Source of the DNA: Saprospiraceae bacterium
Lineage (GTDB): Bacteria > Bacteroidota > Bacteroidia > Chitinophagales > Saprospiraceae
Reading direction: 5' to 3'
Assembly: GCA_016714085.1 (NCBI GenBank)
Contig: JADJNW010000024.1
Location: 1 to 19,793 of the forward strand
Length of the DNA: 19,793 bases
The position numbers were made by a program, and so were the translations under genes. Shown piece after piece: positions 17,850 through 19,793 of the stretch. The notes under the pieces were generated by a model. That model saw nothing but the letters and a program-made list of their open reading frames with translations. It ran no database searches and was not told the DNA's origin. Each line of letters starts with the position of its first letter. Within the stretch, counting starts at the first letter, position 1.

Positions 17850-18058
17850 TTTACATTTTTTTTGTTATCTGCAATAACTGTTATCAGGGTGAGCTATTAG
17901 GTTTCTGGTTTTTTGCCTGATAAAAGACCCCTGATAATCAAATTTTCCTGCAAAAAAAATAAAAATTCCCATACTCAAAACTCAATCGATTTGCCCCTAT
18001 TTTGAAGTACGAAGTTGAAGTCAAGAGGTACGATAAACTGTACATCCTAAACTTGTAA
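17850..18058. other. AT-rich gap between murE and mraY with TTATCAGG/CCTGATAA words
   Basis: The longest gap inside the dcw cluster (about 209 bp). It contains TTATCAGG at 17881-17888 and CCTGATAA at 17916-17923 and 17930-17937, which can form alternative hairpins, a poly-T-rich stretch, and AAGTACGAAGT at 18005-18015. No ORF with recognisable content. An internal promoter or attenuator for mraY is possible but I find no exact TAnnTTTG box. Confidence 0.5.
18005..18015. repeat. AAGTACGAAGT word, left flank of murE
   Basis: AAGTACGAAGT, embedded in GAAGTACGAAGTTGAAGTC (18004-18022), is exactly the reverse complement of ACTTCGTACTT at 19547-19557 on the other side of murE. It lies about 45 bp past the murE stop. 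Confidence 0.5.
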
Positions 18059-19537
18059 TTATACTTTAAAAATTTCCTTTATCATCAAAAAGGATTGCTT
18101 TACCCCTCTTGAATATCTTGATATTTCTTCCATTTCACTTTCCCTGCCTCCATAAATATCGCCGCTGTCGCCAGTTTACCAAGCCGTTCGAATCGCTTGT
18201 TTCCGATCTGCAATCGTTAAAGTTTTGCCCGCCGCATCTTTGGGAATCCTCATTCTCCTGGTCCGCCAGAATTGCTTCCTGGCTGCTCTGTAGCACGTGG
18301 ATTGTCAGGGAAGTCGAATCATCTGTTCAGTTTTAGGTTGTGCAATTCTTGCCATTTCAGGGCGTTTGGTTTTGCCCAATGCTTTCCCCCCCCAGCCTAC
18401 CACCGTAATAACTTTTGAATTGGCTTGGTCTAATTGGCGAATTGTTTCCAGCACTTCTTCCAGTGCATCAGGCGTGGCGCGTAGTCCACGATGCCCAGAA
18501 TCTGACGTTTTGGATCAAAAATATAATCAAACGCCCTTCCGGCCGTATTGATATTGCTCAACGCCGTCAAAACTTCTTCTTCTTCCTTGCCCCAGTAGCA
18601 GCGCCGCCGCGTACACCGCCAACAAATTTATAAGCATTAAGAAACTCGCCGATCAATCGCCCAGTTGGTAATCCGGACCATTGATATCCAAATGCAAGCC
18701 CATTGCGCTTGTTATCCAATATTTTAGCTTTAAAATCGGTCAAGTTGATGCAAGCTATAACGATACACATTGGCTTTGGTGTTTTGCACCATCACATCGC
18801 CGCGCTTATCGTCAATATTGACAAGAGCAAAGGCATTTTTTGCGGCGTCAAAGTAACTTTTTGGCTTTTATATAATTATCAAATGTTTATGGGATAATCC
18901 AGATGGTCATGCGAAATATTCGTAAAAATCGCTCCAGCAAATTCCAATCCCGCAATCCGACGTTGCCTGCCGCGTGCGAGCTCACTTCCTATAAAGGTGA
19001 CATAATCGCAAACTCCGGGCCTCCACCTTATCCAAGCAGCAAAAGCATTAATGGCAATTGAGTCCATGCGTCCCACCCCTAGCTGCCAAAGCTTGTTGCC
19101 TGATCCGATTCTCCACGGTCGAAAGCAAAGCCAGATTTGTAGCCCAGTCGCCTGGAACAAATTGTACAAAAGTGCGACTTCGGTAGTCGTTTTTGCCATT
19201 GGTGCCGGTTTAGCACCCACCAGCTTCAGTTCGGGAAGGGTCATTGTCGTAAAATTGCTCGCCATCCAGCCCAATGCCTTCCGGCACTATTTGCCACTTC
19301 ACAAGTGATGCCGGAATCCAAATTTCCCGGCAGGGTTTCTAATAAAATGACGATAGCCCCATTGGCACTGCCTTGTCAACAAACTGATGCCCATCTGTTT
19401 GATAATCCTTCTCGTGCCGCGAACAGGCTTCCCTTAGCCTCTGCGCGCGAATCGAGGGTGAGTTTGTTCACCTTGATTTCGTCAAGCCTTTATTTCAAGT
19501 ACTGACACATTGGCCGTATATCCTGCAAGTTTTTCAT
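18059..19537 (-). CDS. murE: UDP-MurNAc-tripeptide synthetase MurE, meso-DAP type (frameshifted)
   Basis: Adds the third residue of the stem peptide. The ATG at 19537 gives MKNLQDI; NKLTLDSRAEAKGSLFA and TDGHQFVDKAV are the N-terminal UDP-binding parts. The P-loop GTNGKTTTEVALLYNLFQAT (19150-19206) is split by one extra A. RIAGLEFAGAIFTNISHDHL is the central motif; then AFALVNIDDKRGDVMVQNTK, VDYAHTPDALEEVLETIRQL, ITVVGGGGK and KRPEMARIA. DNPR (18295-18306) is the motif that in characterised MurE enzymes goes with meso-diaminopimelate rather than L-lysine, so meso-DAP peptidoglycan is predicted. The end is blurred: KYQDIQ and DDKEIF lead to TAA at 18059-18061 (another stop at 18066 in a second frame). 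About 490 residues, normal. Its start lies 30 bp after a beta-lactamase gene. Confidence 0.94.
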
Positions 19538-19546
19538 AGTCTTTCG

Positions 19547-19557
19547 ACTTCGTACTT
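19547..19557. repeat. ACTTCGTACTT word, right flank of murE
   Basis: ACTTCGTACTT inside TTCGACTTCGTACTTTA, within the 30-bp gap between the upstream gene and the murE start. It is the exact inverted partner of 18005-18015. Confidence 0.5.
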
Positions 19558-19567
19558 TAGCCACCAA

Positions 19568-19793
19568 TTAATTTGGTATTTGCTTTTTTATCAATTCAAT
19601 CCAAAGTTTCAACGATGCGCCGTCATCCCAAGCTTGATGCCCCGGAATTACCAATTTTACATTCGGAAATTTGCGCACTCAGCATTTTTTACAGAATTTT
19701 CCATGCTGGGATATATTTCTATCTGCCACATTTCCTGCTTCAGTCGCTCTGTGCTTTTTTACAAAGCATCCACCGAGTACCTTGTTGGTCAGG
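19568..19793 (-). CDS. Subclass B1 metallo-beta-lactamase, C-terminal part (cut by window edge)
   Basis: Only the last 75 or so residues lie in the window. Frame one from the edge reads LTNKVLGGCFVKK, then ATEAGNVADRNIS; after a shift SMENSVKNAE; after another FPNVKLVIPGHQAWDDGASL and KLWIELIKKQIPN before TAA at 19568-19570. This follows subclass B1 enzymes in order: the K-x-L-(F)-GGC-(F/L)-(V/I)-K segment with the Cys zinc ligand, the LGN-(I/L)-(A/G)-DAN-like segment, the V-(I/V)-P-(G/S)-H zinc-ligand His, and GDASLLKLT followed by a final helix. One residue (F before GGC) is missing, probably a lost codon or a shift. The other zinc ligands (HxHxD and the middle His) lie outside the window. 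Ends 30 bp before murE on the same strand, so probably co-transcribed, in the place where ftsI normally sits. A B1-like relative with another hydrolase role cannot be excluded. Confidence 0.75.

Noticed and set aside
19538..19793. 3' end of ftsI (penicillin-binding protein) or a PASTA domain
   Set aside because: Expected by gene order, but the translated text has GGCFVK and VIPGH and none of the PASTA or transpeptidase features.
1..19793. tRNA, rRNA, insertion sequence or prophage genes
   Set aside because: No cloverleaf with a CCA-type end, no rRNA-like sequence and no transposase or phage protein could be recognised on either strand.

Overview
The window looks like chromosomal DNA of a member of the Bacteroidota, possibly of the Saprospiria-like lineages (the class is only a guess). 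Reasons: a division and cell-wall (dcw) cluster in the order usual for the phylum, an FtsZ with the long Bacteroidota-type tail (EPAYLRR ... SYLHDNVD), a 'putative porin' of the Porin_10 type, and a MurE with the DNPR motif of diaminopimelate-adding enzymes.

Layout. 1-4546, plus strand: recN (start cut off), fabI, and an outer-membrane putative porin. 4547-5078: no gene; it holds a degenerate 21-bp minisatellite with palindromic cores, a decayed REP-like palindrome and a terminator that reads on the minus strand. 5079-7028, minus strand: one multidomain gene, a caspase-like peptidase fused to a SUMF1/formylglycine-generating-enzyme-like domain, with its own candidate promoter and terminator. 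7098-19793, minus strand: the dcw cluster, transcribed from right to left: B1 metallo-beta-lactamase (3' end only, at the window edge) - murE - mraY - four-helix-bundle protein - murD - ftsW - murG - murC - ftsQ - ftsA - ftsZ - terminator. It covers the cytoplasmic Mur ligase steps murE, murD and murC, the lipid I and lipid II steps (mraY, murG), septal polymerisation (ftsW) and the Z-ring (ftsQ, ftsA, ftsZ). ftsI, which normally sits just before murE, is not there; a subclass B1 metallo-beta-lactamase gene ends 30 bp upstream of murE instead.

Sequence quality. Almost every gene except ftsZ is broken by one or more +1/-1 shifts, often in homopolymers. Because these genes are essential and reading resumes in another frame with conserved motifs intact, I read the shifts as sequencing or assembly errors and annotate whole genes, not pseudogenes.

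What stands out. (1) The beta-lactamase inside the peptidoglycan operon. (2) The caspase-SUMF1 fusion, whose SUMF1 part lacks the usual cysteine pair. (3) A four-helix-bundle gene inserted between murD and mraY and flanked by GAACAC-word clusters in opposite orientation. (4) A striking pattern in which most gene junctions carry a short cluster of repeated 6-11 nt 'words' or a palindrome (AGATGCC, GAACAC, CCTGAAAC, AAGTACGAAGT, AGACAATAG, CGACTTTAGTCG), often starting at the stop codon of the upstream gene.
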